DNA of 64,000 nt, from contig JAHBXD010000002.1 of assembly GCA_019636695.1 (NCBI GenBank), forward strand, positions 372,001 to 436,000, in the 5' to 3' direction. Every line of letters begins with the position of its first letter. Position 1 is the first letter of the stretch. Under the pieces are notes generated by a model. That model did not search any database and had not been told where the DNA came from. It saw only the letters and a list, made by a program, of their open reading frames with translations. This document shows positions 1-9,125 of the stretch, piece by piece. This DNA is from Phycisphaeraceae bacterium (GTDB lineage: Bacteria; Planctomycetota; Phycisphaerae; Phycisphaerales; UBA1924). The translations under genes and the position numbers were made by a program.

Positions 1-13
1 TGAGGATACTGTG

Positions 14-1828
14 ATGTCCGAGCAGGCGACGCGGACCGAGCACGACGTTCTGGTGATCGGCGCAGGCGGCGCGGGCCTGCGTGCGGCGATCGAAGCCTCG
101 GCCCGCGGCGCGCGGGTGGGGCTTGTCTGCAAATCGCTCCTCGGTAAGGCGCACACCGTCATGGCCGAGGGTGGCATGGCCGCCGCGATGGCCAACGTCG
201 ACGACCGCGACAATTGGCGCGTGCACTTCACCGACACGATGCGCGGCGGGCAATATCTCAACAACCCGCGCATGGCAGAGCTGCACGCAAAGGAAGCGCC
301 CGATCGCGTGCGCGAGCTTGAAGCCTGGGGCGCGGTGTTTGATCGCACACGCGACGGTCGCATTTTGCAGCGGAATTTCGGCGGGCATCGCTATCCGCGG
401 CTGGCCCACGTGGGCGACCGCACGGGCCTGGAGATGATCCGCACGCTTCAGGACCACGGCATTCACCAAGGTATTGATATCTTTATGGAATGCACAGTCA
501 CCACGCTCTTGAAGCAGGGTGATCGGGTGGTCGGTGCTTTCGGATATGACCGGGAGCGCGGCCGGTTCCGTGTCTTCGGCGCAGGCGCCGTGGTGCTGGC
601 GACGGGCGGCATCGGCCGTGCCTACAAGATCACTTCAAACAGTTGGGAATATACCGGCGACGGCCACAGCCTGGCCTATCACGCCGGCGCCGACCTCATC
701 GACATGGAGTTCGTGCAGTTCCACCCCACGGGCATGGTCTGGCCGCCGAGCGTGCGCGGCATTCTTGTCACCGAGGGTGTGCGGGGCGAAGGCGGCGTAC
801 TGCGCAACAGCCAGGGACGTCGGTTCATGTTTGATGACATCCCTCCGCTTTACGCCAACCAGACTGCCAAAGACGAAGAAGAAGGCTGGCGATATGTCAC
901 CGGCGACAAAAACGCCAACCGCCCGCCCGAACTGCTGACCCGAGACCACGTCGCCCGGTGCATCGTGCGAGAAGTGCGCGAAGGCCGCGGCAGCCCTCAC
1001 GGCGGGGTCTTTCTCGATATTGCGTGGATCAAGCAGCGCATTCCCAACGCCGCCGAACATATTCGCAAGAAACTTCCGAGCATGTATCACCAGTTCAAGG
1101 AACTTGCCGGCGTCGACATCACCCAGGAACCGATGGAAGTCGGCCCGACCACGCATTATGTGATGGGCGGGGTGCGCGTCGACGGCGATACGCAAATGTC
1201 CACTGTTCCCGGGCTGTTCGCCGCGGGGGAAGTCGCCGCGGGCCTGCACGGCGCCAACCGCCTGGGTGGGAACTCCCTCTCCGACCTTGTCGTTTTCGGC
1301 AAACGGGCAGGCGAGCACGCCGCGGCCTGGGCGAAATCGCACGGCACCATCGCGATTCCTGACGACCAGGTTCAGGAAGCGATCCGCTCGACCCTGGCCC
1401 CGATCGATGAGGGCGGCGGCGAGAACCCATACCTCGTGCAGCAGGATTTGCAGGAACTGATGCAGGAGAAAGTCGGCATCGTGCGCAACGCCGCAGAGAT
1501 GTCGGCCGCCCTCGATGGACTTGCCGCCCTCAAGGCCCGTGCGGCAAAGGCCCAGGCCACGATCAATCGCGAGTACAACCCTTCGTGGCACACCGCGCTT
1601 GACCTGCGCAACCTTCTGACGGTCTCAGAGGCGGTTGCGCTCTCGGCGCTTGATCGGCGAGAAAGCCGCGGCGCGCATTTCCGCGAAGATTATCCCGATA
1701 AAGACGTCGCCCACGGCGGACATAACTCCGTCATCCGGAAAGCCCCGGACGGCTCGATGCAACTGCATAGAGAGCCATGCCCGCCGATGACGGACGAGCA
1801 GAAGGCCCTCGTGAAGGAGATGGGATAA
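14..1828 (+). CDS. sdhA: succinate dehydrogenase/fumarate reductase flavoprotein subunit
   Basis: Catalytic FAD subunit of respiratory complex II, oxidising succinate to fumarate at the inner face of the membrane. Visible: N-terminal dinucleotide-binding motif GAGGAGLRAA (about residues 15-25), the HT within GKAHTVMAEGG where FAD is covalently held in this family, the substrate-site HPTG segment, TEGVRGEGG, and the C-terminal GLFAAGEVAAG FAD loop. The AHTVMAEGGMAAAMANVDDRDNW segment type resembles the actinobacterial SdhA (Sdh1-like) group. ATG at 14 is preferred over GTG at 11 because GAGGA lies 8 bases before it. The stop overlaps the sdhB start by one base (TAATG), so the two are translationally coupled. 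The membrane anchor subunit is not seen and may lie upstream of the window. Confidence 0.96.
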   Translation: MSEQATRTEHDVLVIGAGGAGLRAAIEASARGARVGLVCKSLLGKAHTVMAEGGMAAAMANVDDRDNWRVHFTDTMRGGQYLNNPRMAELHAKEAPDRVRELEAWGAVFDRTRDGRILQRNFGGHRYPRLAHVGDRTGLEMIRTLQDHGIHQGIDIFMECTVTTLLKQGDRVVGAFGYDRERGRFRVFGAGAVVLATGGIGRAYKITSNSWEYTGDGHSLAYHAGADLIDMEFVQFHPTGMVWPPSVRGILVTEGVRGEGGVLRNSQGRRFMFDDIPPLYANQTAKDEEEGWRYVTGDKNANRPPELLTRDHVARCIVREVREGRGSPHGGVFLDIAWIKQRIPNAAEHIRKKLPSMYHQFKELAGVDITQEPMEVGPTTHYVMGGVRVDGDTQMSTVPGLFAAGEVAAGLHGANRLGGNSLSDLVVFGKRAGEHAAAWAKSHGTIAIPDDQVQEAIRSTLAPIDEGGGENPYLVQQDLQELMQEKVGIVRNAAEMSAALDGLAALKARAAKAQATINREYNPSWHTALDLRNLLTVSEAVALSALDRRESRGAHFREDYPDKDVAHGGHNSVIRKAPDGSMQLHREPCPPMTDEQKALVKEMG

Positions 1829-2595
1829 TGGCCGAGTCACGGCGCGTGACGTTCCGCATCTCTCGTGGCGACGGCGCCCGAACCGAACTCGTGGATTACA
1901 CCACCGAGGTGACTCCCGGGATGGTCGTGCTCGACGCGGTGCACCAGATTCAGGCCGAATCGGCCCCTGATCTTGCCTGCCGCTGGAACTGCAAGGCGGG
2001 CAAGTGCGGCAGTTGCTCGGCCGAGATCAACGGGCGGCCGCGCCTTATGTGCATGACCCGGCTCGGCGATCTCGACCTTGACATGCCCGTGATTGTTGAA
2101 CCGATGCGAGCCTTCCCCCGCATTCGCGACCTCGTCACCGATGTATCGTGGAACTACCGCGTCAAGAAGCGGATCAAGCCCTTTACGCCCCGTCCGCCCG
2201 ATGCGCCCGACGGCTCGTGGCGCATGGTCCAGGCTGATGTCGACCGCGTGCAGGAATTCCGCAAGTGCATCGAGTGTTTCCTGTGCCAGAATGTCTGCCA
2301 CGTGCTGCGCGATCATCACAAGCATGAAGAATTCGCGGGTCCGCGCCACATGGTCTATGTCGCCGCGCTCGAAATGCACCCGCTCGATACTCAAGACCGG
2401 CTCGGCGACTTGAAAGATGCCGACGGAATCGGGTATTGCAACATCACCAAGTGCTGCACGAAGGTCTGCCCAGAACACATCACCATCACCGACAATGCCA
2501 TCATCCCGCTCAAAGAGCGCGTCGCCGACGAGTTCTACGATCCGCTGACCCGCCTCTTCCGCATCTTCCGGCCCAGGCGCGCCGCCGATCGGTAA
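1828..2595 (+). CDS. sdhB: succinate dehydrogenase/fumarate reductase iron-sulfur subunit
   Basis: Electron-transfer subunit of complex II, 255 residues. Three cluster motifs are present in family order: a ferredoxin-like 2Fe-2S loop CRWNCKAGKCGSC with a distal Cys in LMCMT, a 4Fe-4S set CIECFLCQNVC, and the 3Fe-4S set CNITKCCTKVCPEHI. Together these carry electrons from the SdhA flavin towards quinone. Start ATG 1828 overlaps the sdhA stop; AAGGAGATGGGATA just upstream supplies the ribosome binding site. The sequence type again fits the actinobacterial Sdh1-like group rather than the E. coli type. The C-terminus ends in a basic tail (PRRAADR). Confidence 0.96.
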   Translation: MAESRRVTFRISRGDGARTELVDYTTEVTPGMVVLDAVHQIQAESAPDLACRWNCKAGKCGSCSAEINGRPRLMCMTRLGDLDLDMPVIVEPMRAFPRIRDLVTDVSWNYRVKKRIKPFTPRPPDAPDGSWRMVQADVDRVQEFRKCIECFLCQNVCHVLRDHHKHEEFAGPRHMVYVAALEMHPLDTQDRLGDLKDADGIGYCNITKCCTKVCPEHITITDNAIIPLKERVADEFYDPLTRLFRIFRPRRAADR

Positions 2596-2634
2596 CGCAC
2601 CGCGCCGCCGAACGCTCCATCGAAAGGTCGTCGC

Positions 2635-3153
2635 ATGAACCTTAAACGCATCACGCCCAATGCGATCCCCGCGGCGATCGAGCGCGCCAACCGCTATCGC
2701 CTGCTCAACGAACCGATGGAGGCGGAAAGCATTTGCCGCGACGTGCTCGAAATCGACCCCGGCCACCAGGGCGCGCTCAAAATGCTCATTCTCGCGCTGA
2801 CCGATCAGTTCGGCCAGCAACGCCGCGAACACCGTGAAGAGGTCGCGGAGCTGCTCACTCGCCTCGCTACGGAATATGACCGCGAATATCTCGCCGGAGT
2901 CGTGGCCGAACGTGCCGCCAAGTCGATGCTGACCGCCGGCAACACTTCCGAAGCCGCACTCGACAAACTCACTCGCGCTATGGCCCACTTCGACCGCGCC
3001 ATCGCCCTCGCCGAACAGGGCAACGACGAAGCCGTCTTGCGCTGGAACTCGTGCGTCAGGCTCATCGCTCGATACGGCCTGGTCGCGCAACCACCTGCCG
3101 CGCTCGATGCCTTCGAACCCGAAGCCTTCGACGACGAAGTCCCCGAACGCTGA
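2635..3153 (+). CDS. hypothetical TPR-like protein downstream of sdhAB
   Basis: 172-residue soluble protein with no signal peptide or membrane segment. Two helical-hairpin stretches look like tetratricopeptide repeats: roughly residues 14-50 (ANRYRLLNEPMEAESICRD, then LEIDPGHQGALKML) and 110-150 (AMAHFDRAIALAEQGNDEA). It lies 39 bases after sdhB on the same strand and is probably co-transcribed, so a role in assembly or handling of the dehydrogenase is possible, but that is inference from position only. AAAGG sits about 10 bases before the ATG. I do not recognise a named family. Confidence 0.8.
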   Translation: MNLKRITPNAIPAAIERANRYRLLNEPMEAESICRDVLEIDPGHQGALKMLILALTDQFGQQRREHREEVAELLTRLATEYDREYLAGVVAERAAKSMLTAGNTSEAALDKLTRAMAHFDRAIALAEQGNDEAVLRWNSCVRLIARYGLVAQPPAALDAFEPEAFDDEVPER

Positions 3154-3171
3154 GTCTCAGGTGGCCATCAA

Positions 3172-3244
3172 AGCCGCGTGTCGGACTTGAACCGACGACC
3201 TGCGGTTTACAAAACCGCTGCTCTACCAACTGAGCTAACGCGGC
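3172..3244 (-). tRNA. tRNA-Thr (anticodon UGU)
   Basis: Read on the minus strand, a full cloverleaf folds: acceptor GCCGCGT pairs with ACGCGGC, the D arm carries AGCTCAGTTGGTAGAGC, the anticodon stem GCGGT/ACCGC closes a TTTGTAA loop with anticodon TGT (reads ACA), and the T arm has GGTTCAAGTCC. The discriminator is U and CCA is not encoded. It is 73 nt long, lies between convergently placed genes, and seems to stand alone. Confidence 0.95.
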
Positions 3245-3624
3245 AGCCGGCCCGAGGGATTTCCCATCGGGTCGGAGCGGGCGGATTGTAGTTTGCCCAG
3301 ATCACCGGAAACCAAACCTCATCTTTCGAGGCAGATGAACGATCCTCGGCCTCGTCGATTGGCCGTTTTCCACAATCTCCATCGTGACTACCCAATTGCG
3401 ACTGAATCTCATCGTGGGTGCTCGCAGCGGTGGGTTTATGAATTGCAACCCCTGATGGCCCCGGCCTCGCCTCGATTTCGTTCCTAAGCGTGGCATAGAG
3501 GCCGCGAGATCAGCGCGGTCACACCCCAATATTGGAGGGTACCGGTCGCATTCATCCACAAGGAATCCCCTAAGCGACAGCATATTTTATTCAGATATAC
3601 GTAAGATTGCGTACACTCGTCCCC
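3245..3624. other. intergenic region between tRNA-Thr and the lacI-type gene
   Basis: About 380 bases with no supported gene. The last 50 bases before the LacI-type gene are clearly AT-richer (ATATTTTATTCAGATATACG) and contain TACG...CGTA half-sites 8 bases apart. This would suit a promoter/operator for the regulator, but no clear -35/-10 pair could be fixed. The rest shows no tRNA, terminator or repeat. Confidence 0.4.
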
Positions 3625-4677
3625 ATGGACGAGCGCGAGAATCTGATTCCTCGCATTAGAATTCGAAAAAGGTCCGTTTCCATCCAGGATGTCGCCGACC
3701 GCGCGGCTGTATCCATCGCGACCGTTTCAAGGGCAGTCAATAAACCTCACCTTGTCGCCGCGGAAACCGCCACACGTGTGCAGCACGCCATCGAAGAACT
3801 GGGATATCGCCCGAACCGTTTTGCGCAGGGCCTGATGACGCAACGATCGGGCCTGCTCGGTATGGCGTTGCCGGATCTTCGCGGCGAGTTTGACTTTGAG
3901 ATTCTGCGCAGTGCCGACGCCGAGGCGCGGCGTCTGGGCTATCAGATTCTGGTGAGCGCGCTCCCGCCGCACGGTTCCCCAAGCTCGGCCTCGGCTTTGG
4001 CCGGCGCCTTCGGGCTTGTCGAGGGTGTAGCGCTGATGGCGCTCGAGTCCGATAATCGCGTTCCGCCCCAACTCTCGGATTTGCGACTCCCGATTGTCGG
4101 GGTGGGCGTTTCCTTCGACGGGGCTACCGATGTCCTCCTCGTCAATCACGCCTCGGGGGCGCGTGCGGCGACGATTCATCTTCTCTCCACAACGATGCCG
4201 GAGAACTGCTTTTACCTCGGTGGACCGCCGCACCTTGTCGATTCGCGCGAAAGAGCCGATGCCTTTTCTGCATGTCTATCAGCCGCCGGTTCACCGCCTC
4301 GACCCGACCAGGTGATCTGCAACGAGTGCTCCATGGCCTGGGGAGAACACTGGGCAAATGAAGTCCTGCCCTCACGCAGAGACCGCACAACGGCTGTGCT
4401 CGCGGCTACCGATCAGATCGCCTACGGTGTTGTACGTACTGCACAGGGCTTGGGGATGAGCATCCCCGAGCAGGTGCGTATCGTCGGTTGCGATGGCTCT
4501 TCCCTGGCCTCGATTATCCGCCCGACGCTTTCCACGGTTCGCGTTCCGAGGGACGAACTCGGGAGGCTGGCCATCCGCACCTTGGTCGCCAGAATCGAAG
4601 AACCTGAGACCCCCCCTCTTCGGGTGGTGCTCGATACCGATTTGACTGTTCGGGAAAGCTCGGCCCTGATCGCCTAG
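3625..4677 (+). CDS. LacI/GalR-family transcriptional regulator
   Basis: 350-residue regulator. N-terminal helix-turn-helix at about residues 19-65 (VSIQDVADRAAVSIATVSRA, then NKP and EELGYRPNRFAQGL with the hinge helix) followed by a periplasmic-binding-protein-like sensor domain ending with the family's usual LGRLAIRTLVARI region. It should bind a palindromic operator as a dimer and respond to a small sugar-like effector. Neighbouring genes are housekeeping, so the target is unknown; self-control from the AT-rich upstream region is possible. ATG 3625 is chosen; a TTG at 3607 would add six residues but has no better ribosome binding site. Confidence 0.92.
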   Translation: MDERENLIPRIRIRKRSVSIQDVADRAAVSIATVSRAVNKPHLVAAETATRVQHAIEELGYRPNRFAQGLMTQRSGLLGMALPDLRGEFDFEILRSADAEARRLGYQILVSALPPHGSPSSASALAGAFGLVEGVALMALESDNRVPPQLSDLRLPIVGVGVSFDGATDVLLVNHASGARAATIHLLSTTMPENCFYLGGPPHLVDSRERADAFSACLSAAGSPPRPDQVICNECSMAWGEHWANEVLPSRRDRTTAVLAATDQIAYGVVRTAQGLGMSIPEQVRIVGCDGSSLASIIRPTLSTVRVPRDELGRLAIRTLVARIEEPETPPLRVVLDTDLTVRESSALIA

Positions 4678-4766
4678 ACCACGCGGACGGAGAGGGATAT
4701 CGTTTCGGCCCGGTGCCGCGCTCCTTGCGGTTTCGGTGCAAGCCTCACCAGTCGGAGATCACGCGC

Positions 4767-5132
4767 GTGCTTCGGATTCGTCTCCAGCGTCTCGGCCGTC
4801 ATAACCGCCCTTTCTATCGAATCGGCGCGATCGATATTCGCACCCGGCGCGAAGGCGCCATGGTCGAGAATCTCGGCTGGTATGACCCGGTCGCTTCTGA
4901 TAAGTCCAAGCAGGTGCATCTCAAGTCCGACCGCATTCAGCACTGGCTGAGCAAGGGCGCTGTCCCGAGTGAGACTGTCCGCGATTTGCTGGGCAAGGCC
5001 GATCTGCTTCCCGAGAGGATGAAGGCCGAATGGGAGGCCGATCGCAAGCACGCCCGCCTTCGCGTCGAGAAGAAGAAGGCCGCGGCCGCGGCCGCGGCGG
5101 CTCCGGCTGAAGGCGACAAGCCCGCCGGCTGA
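4767..5132 (+). CDS. rpsP: 30S ribosomal protein S16
   Basis: Small ribosomal subunit protein that helps assemble the 5' and central domains of 16S rRNA. Residues 1-80 match S16 (LRIRLQRLGRHNRPFYRI at the very N-terminus, then NLGWYDP, LKSDRIQHWLSKGA). The GTG at 4767 is taken as start because S16 always begins at the RIRL segment and CGGAG lies about 9 bases upstream. The C-terminus is extended beyond the usual ~80-90 residues by a charged linker and an Ala-rich tail (KKKAAAAAAAAPAEGDK). It is followed by a strong terminator, and the rimM gene that usually follows is absent. Confidence 0.95.
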   Translation: MLRIRLQRLGRHNRPFYRIGAIDIRTRREGAMVENLGWYDPVASDKSKQVHLKSDRIQHWLSKGAVPSETVRDLLGKADLLPERMKAEWEADRKHARLRVEKKKAAAAAAAAPAEGDKPAG

Positions 5133-5159
5133 TTGCACTGCACATCCCGTGACATCGCC

Positions 5160-5188
5160 CGCCCGGCCCAGCGCCGGGCGTGTTTTTT
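5160..5188 (+). terminator. Rho-independent terminator after rpsP
   Basis: Perfect 8-bp stem CGCCCGGC/GCCGGGCG with a 5-base loop (CCAGC), followed by TGTTTTTT. It lies 27 bases after the rpsP stop and before trmD, so it should separate or attenuate transcription between the two genes. Confidence 0.85.
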
Positions 5189-5266
5189 AATTGCAGCGGC
5201 ATCGGCCGGCGGACGCACACGTCGGTGCCTTGGTTCGTGCTTCGCAACCATTTCCTACGCTTATGC

Positions 5267-5995
5267 ATGACGCTCCGCGTAGACGTGCTCACGACCTTTC
5301 CGGAGATGTTCGCCCCCGAGGCGCCGGGCGCGCTCGGTTTGAGCATTCCGGCCCGCGCGCGCCGGGCGGGCCTGGTGGAATGGCACGCGACGAACATCCG
5401 TGACTATGCCGCCAACAAGCACGACAAAACCGATGACCGCCCTTTCGGGGGCGGCCCGGGCATGGTGATGATGTGCCAGCCCGTGTGGGATGCGGTGCAG
5501 GCGGTCGAGGCGCAGGACCCTCGCCCCGCGACGCGGATTCTGATGACGCCGCAGGGGCGACCGTTGTCGCAGGAGATTGTCGAGGGTCTTGCGCGCATGC
5601 CGCGGCTGCTGATCATCGCGGGGCATTACGAGGGCCTTGATGAGCGCGTGATCGAGAAACTCACTCCGATGGAACTCTCGATCGGCGATTACGTGCTCAG
5701 CGGAGGTGAGCTCGCGGCGATGGTGTTGATGGATGCGGTGATTCGCCTGCTTCCCGGCGCGTTAGGAGACGAGGAATCGTCAACGCAGGACAGTTTCTCG
5801 ATGATCGGCCCGAACGGAGAGCGGCTGCTGGATTGTCCGCACTACACCCGACCGCGGGAATGGATGGGTCTTGCTGTGCCCGAGGTGCTCATCAGCGGGG
5901 ATCATGGCAAAGTTGCACAATGGCGCCTGGCGGAATCGCTGCGACGCACGCAAGAACGACGGCCTGACCTGCTCGGCCCGCCGGACGGCAGGTGA
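5267..5995 (+). CDS. trmD: tRNA (guanine-N1)-methyltransferase TrmD
   Basis: 242-residue SPOUT-class enzyme that methylates G37 next to the anticodon, using S-adenosylmethionine, to prevent frameshifting. Family features in order: LRVDVLTTFPEMF at the start, FGGGPGMVM, GHYEGLDERV, and the trefoil-knot SAM-binding segment GDYVLSGGELAAMV followed by LPGALGDEESS and the DCPHYTRP motif. ATG 5267 puts the family's conserved N-terminus at the front; an in-frame extension to 5180 would run through the upstream terminator. Usually found as rpsP-rimM-trmD-rplS; here only rpsP is next to it and neither rimM nor rplS is present. Confidence 0.96.
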   Translation: MTLRVDVLTTFPEMFAPEAPGALGLSIPARARRAGLVEWHATNIRDYAANKHDKTDDRPFGGGPGMVMMCQPVWDAVQAVEAQDPRPATRILMTPQGRPLSQEIVEGLARMPRLLIIAGHYEGLDERVIEKLTPMELSIGDYVLSGGELAAMVLMDAVIRLLPGALGDEESSTQDSFSMIGPNGERLLDCPHYTRPREWMGLAVPEVLISGDHGKVAQWRLAESLRRTQERRPDLLGPPDGR

Positions 5996-6024
5996 ATGCC
6001 GATCCCGGATATCCGTGATCGATT

Positions 6025-6810
6025 TCAGATGCCGATCGTGTTGACGCCGCAATCGACGTAGATGTTCTCTCCGGTGATGCCCGCAGCGAGGTCGGAGAGC
6101 AGGAACGCCGCCGCGCCGCCGACATCGCCCCCCTCAACATTGCGACGGAGGGGAGCGCGGATGAGGTTCTGCTCGCTGATCGCATCGACACCGCCGACGG
6201 CGGAAGACGCGAGCGTGCGAAGATACCCGCCAGAGATCGTATTGACGCGGATTCGATGCTCGCCGAGTTCCGCAGCGAGGTATCGCGCTGAGCATTCCAG
6301 TGCCGATTTGGCGACACCCATGACGTTGTAACCCGGCACGACCTTCTCGGCGCCGTAATAACTCATGGCGATGATCGAGCCTCCGCCCGACCGGGCCATG
6401 AGTTCCTTTGCGCGACCGGCGAGGGCGACGAGGGTGTACGCGGAAATATCGATGGCCGCGAGGTATGCCGCGCGGGGCGTCAGGCAGAACTTGCCGGGCT
6501 GAAGCCATTCGCGATCGGCAAAAGCGATCGAATGCACGAGAAAATGCATGGCGTCAAACCGCTGGGCGTAGGTCTCGAAGGCCGCGTCGATGTCGGCGTC
6601 TGCGGCGGCATCCATCGGCATGAGGCAGGGGTTCGTGACGCCCAGAGCCTCGACGGCCTTGGCCGTGCGGCGTTCGTTTTTCTCACCCGGCAGATGCGTG
6701 AAGGCACATACCCCGCCGTTGTCGATGATCGCCTTGGCGATGTGCCACGCGTAGGAACGCTCGTTGGCGATGCCGACGACCAGACCGGTCTTCCCGCTCA
6801 AAATGCCCAT
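6025..6810 (-). CDS. fabI: enoyl-[acyl-carrier-protein] reductase (NADH), FabI type
   Basis: 261-residue short-chain dehydrogenase fold enzyme that catalyses the last reduction of each fatty-acid elongation cycle. NAD-binding GIANERSYAW near residue 15, the characteristic catalytic Tyr-x6-Lys (YNVMGVAK) preceded by SYYGAEKVVPG, and the C-terminal ITGENIYVDCGVNTIG are all present. ATG 6810 is chosen over the GTG two codons earlier because GGAGGTGATC is placed ideally before it. It is divergent from rdgB, with only 81 bases between the two starts. Confidence 0.96.
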   Translation of the reverse strand: MGILSGKTGLVVGIANERSYAWHIAKAIIDNGGVCAFTHLPGEKNERRTAKAVEALGVTNPCLMPMDAAADADIDAAFETYAQRFDAMHFLVHSIAFADREWLQPGKFCLTPRAAYLAAIDISAYTLVALAGRAKELMARSGGGSIIAMSYYGAEKVVPGYNVMGVAKSALECSARYLAAELGEHRIRVNTISGGYLRTLASSAVGGVDAISEQNLIRAPLRRNVEGGDVGGAAAFLLSDLAAGITGENIYVDCGVNTIGI

Positions 6811-6891
6811 GATCACCTCCGGTTGAGACGCTTTCAGGATAGGCGGCGAGTGCGCCGGGATCGGGCAGGCGTGCTCGGGCTATGCTCGGCA

Positions 6892-7554
6892 ATGCCTGCC
6901 TCGCAGCCGATCGTCATCGCCACGGGAAACCCGCACAAGGTGGAGGAGCTGCGCGCGATTCTGGGTGGACTTGGGGTGCCGTGCATCGGCCTGCGCGAAC
7001 TTGAATCCACTCGAAGCACGACCTTCATCGAGCCTGAGGAGCACGGAAGCACCTTTGAGACAAATGCCGCGATCAAGGCGCTGTCATACGCCCAGCAGAC
7101 AGGACTTGCATGCCTTGCCGATGATTCGGGCCTTGAAATCGATGCCTTGGGCGGGCGGCCGGGTGTCATCAGCAGCCACTACTGCACCGATGGACGCGAA
7201 ACCGGCATGACCAGGGCTGAACGCGATGCGGCGAACAACGCAAGGGTGCTCGGTGAATTGCAGGGTGTGCCGCTCGAACGTCGAGGGGCGCGGTTTGTCT
7301 GTGTCATGGTGCTGGCGAATCCGAGCGGGGTTCTGTTGCGCGTGCGGGGGACTTTCGAAGGGCGCATCGGCGAACTCGGCGAGGTTCCGAGGGGGAGCCA
7401 TGGGTTCGGGTATGACCCGATCTTTCTGGTCGCTCCCGAATACCTGCAGACAAGCGCAGAACTTGCGCAGGAGGACAAGAACCGGCTGAGCCACCGCGGT
7501 GCGGCCGCGAGGGCGCTGGCCGCTGCTTTGGAGGAACGGTCGCTTCGGGGTTGA
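6892..7554 (+). CDS. rdgB: XTP/dITP diphosphatase (RdgB/HAM1 family)
   Basis: 220-residue house-cleaning enzyme that hydrolyses deaminated purine nucleotides (XTP, dITP, ITP) to monophosphates. Begins with the family signature IVIATGNPHKVEELRAIL, continues with LADDSGLEIDALGGRPGV, and ends with GFGYDPIFLVAPE and LSHRGAAARAL. ATG 6892 matches the usual N-terminus; upstream in-frame sequence is antisense to fabI and is not coding. No strong ribosome binding site is visible. Confidence 0.95.
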   Translation: MPASQPIVIATGNPHKVEELRAILGGLGVPCIGLRELESTRSTTFIEPEEHGSTFETNAAIKALSYAQQTGLACLADDSGLEIDALGGRPGVISSHYCTDGRETGMTRAERDAANNARVLGELQGVPLERRGARFVCVMVLANPSGVLLRVRGTFEGRIGELGEVPRGSHGFGYDPIFLVAPEYLQTSAELAQEDKNRLSHRGAAARALAAALEERSLRG

Positions 7555-7663
7555 CGGGGCATCGTGCAGGGGCGTGTTCGAGCATTCGGGTCGCACCGAT
7601 AACGCCCGGGTCGCGTAGGCTTTGCTGCAACGGGTTGCCGGATGATCCGATGCATCAGAGCCT

Positions 7664-8983
7664 ATGCGCGTCCTCTTGCTCAATCAGGTGTTTTACCCAG
7701 ACGTGGCCGCGACGGCCCAGCACGCCCACGACCTGGCGAAGCACCTGGTGTCGCACGGGCACGAGGTGACGGCGATCGCGAGCCGGTCGCTGTACGGCCA
7801 GAAGGGGGCTTCGCTTCCCAAGCGCGAAGTGGTGGATGGCGTGCGGATCATCCGCGTGGGCAAGAGTCTCTTCGGCAAGGCAGGGATTCTGGCGCGGGTG
7901 GCCGATTTCGCGCTGTTCTATGTCTTTGCGGCGTGGAAGGTGTTATTCGGTCGGCGGCATGACGTGATCGTGTGTTTCACTACGCCGCCGTTCATCGCGC
8001 TGGTGGGTTGGATGCTGCGGCTGGTGCGGCGAACCCGCACTGTGTATTGGGTCATGGACCTGTATCCCGACCTGCCCGTGGCGTGCGGGGTGATGAAGCC
8101 TCGCGGGCTGAGCACGCGTTTCTTTGAGGGGTTGAACCGGTTCTGCCTCAAGCGGGCGGACCGGACCGTGGTGCTCGGTCGGTGCATGCTCGAGCGCGTG
8201 TTGAGCAAGGGTGTGAAGCCCGACCACGTGATCCACATCGGGGTTTGGAGCGATCAGGACGAAGTGAAACCCATCGCCCGGCATGAAAACCCCTATCGCG
8301 AGGAATGGAACCTGGGGGATCGCTTCACGGTGATGTATTCGGGCAACTTCGGTCTCGGGCACGATGTCGACACGATGTGCCGCGCAGCCGAAGCGCTCAA
8401 GGACGACGATTCGATCCGGTTCGTCTTCGCCGGCGGGGGCAAGAAGAAAGAACTTGTCGATGCCTTCGTGAAGGAGAAGGGGCTGACGAACTGCGTGCTT
8501 GCGCCGTATCAGCCCAGGGAGCGGCTCGATGCTTCGTTGAGCGTGGCCAATCTGCATCTGGCGACGCTGCTTGAAGGGGTCGAGGGCATCATGGTGCCCT
8601 GCAAACTCTTCGGCATCATGGCGGCAGCGCGGCCGTGCGTATTCATCGGGCATCCTTCGAGTGAGTTGTCGCGCGTGCTCGGTGAGTTTGATGCCGGCGT
8701 GACGGTGCGCCAGGGCGATGCCGAGGGCCTTGTTTGCGTGATTCGCGATCTCGCGGCGGACAGGACCAGGACCGAAGCCATGGGCGAGAACGCGCGTCGG
8801 GCACTTGCGCTGGCCTTCAGCCGCCACGACGCCTGCGAGCGGTGGCGCCTGCTGCTTGAGGATGTGGCCGAGAAGCGCAAGCGCGAAGCGTGGCGTGTCA
8901 AGCCCGGCGCGTGGACGCCGGGGCGTGAAGTCGAAAGGGTGGAGGAAAGACCGGTACCGGCCATGAAGGAATCCGCGGCGTGA
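7664..8983 (+). CDS. glycosyltransferase family 4 (WbuB/WcaL-like)
   Basis: 439-residue GT-B fold transferase. The N-terminal acceptor domain has VLLLNQVFYPDVAATAQHAH and the C-terminal donor domain has YSGNFGLGHDVDTM, FAGGG, LHLATLLEGVEGIMVPCKLF and the GT4 E-x7-E region. It resembles WbuB-type enzymes that add sugars to lipid-linked surface polysaccharides. The C-terminal ~35 residues after AEKRKREAW form a charged extension. First gene of a run of polysaccharide functions (formyltransferase, deacetylase, sulfotransferase). The sugar donor cannot be read from sequence. Confidence 0.9.
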   Translation: MRVLLLNQVFYPDVAATAQHAHDLAKHLVSHGHEVTAIASRSLYGQKGASLPKREVVDGVRIIRVGKSLFGKAGILARVADFALFYVFAAWKVLFGRRHDVIVCFTTPPFIALVGWMLRLVRRTRTVYWVMDLYPDLPVACGVMKPRGLSTRFFEGLNRFCLKRADRTVVLGRCMLERVLSKGVKPDHVIHIGVWSDQDEVKPIARHENPYREEWNLGDRFTVMYSGNFGLGHDVDTMCRAAEALKDDDSIRFVFAGGGKKKELVDAFVKEKGLTNCVLAPYQPRERLDASLSVANLHLATLLEGVEGIMVPCKLFGIMAAARPCVFIGHPSSELSRVLGEFDAGVTVRQGDAEGLVCVIRDLAADRTRTEAMGENARRALALAFSRHDACERWRLLLEDVAEKRKREAWRVKPGAWTPGREVERVEERPVPAMKESAA

Positions 8984-9125
8984 ACGATTGTGTAGAGTCG
9001 GGCGAGAGGCCCAGCCCACCAGGAACGAGTGGGTCGTGCAGAGACGACGGGCAAGACATTCACCCCGCTGAGAGTGCGCAAGTCGTCGGATCGGAACTCA
9101 GAGAGAACGTCTCCTTGGAGGCCCC

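Noticed and set aside
1837-3090. Minus-strand open frame opposite sdhB and the TPR-like gene
   Set aside because: sdhB is unmistakable on the plus strand; the antisense frame shows no domain and no ribosome binding site.
5180-5266. 29-codon N-terminal extension of trmD
   Set aside because: It would start within the rpsP terminator and adds residues that TrmD proteins do not have.
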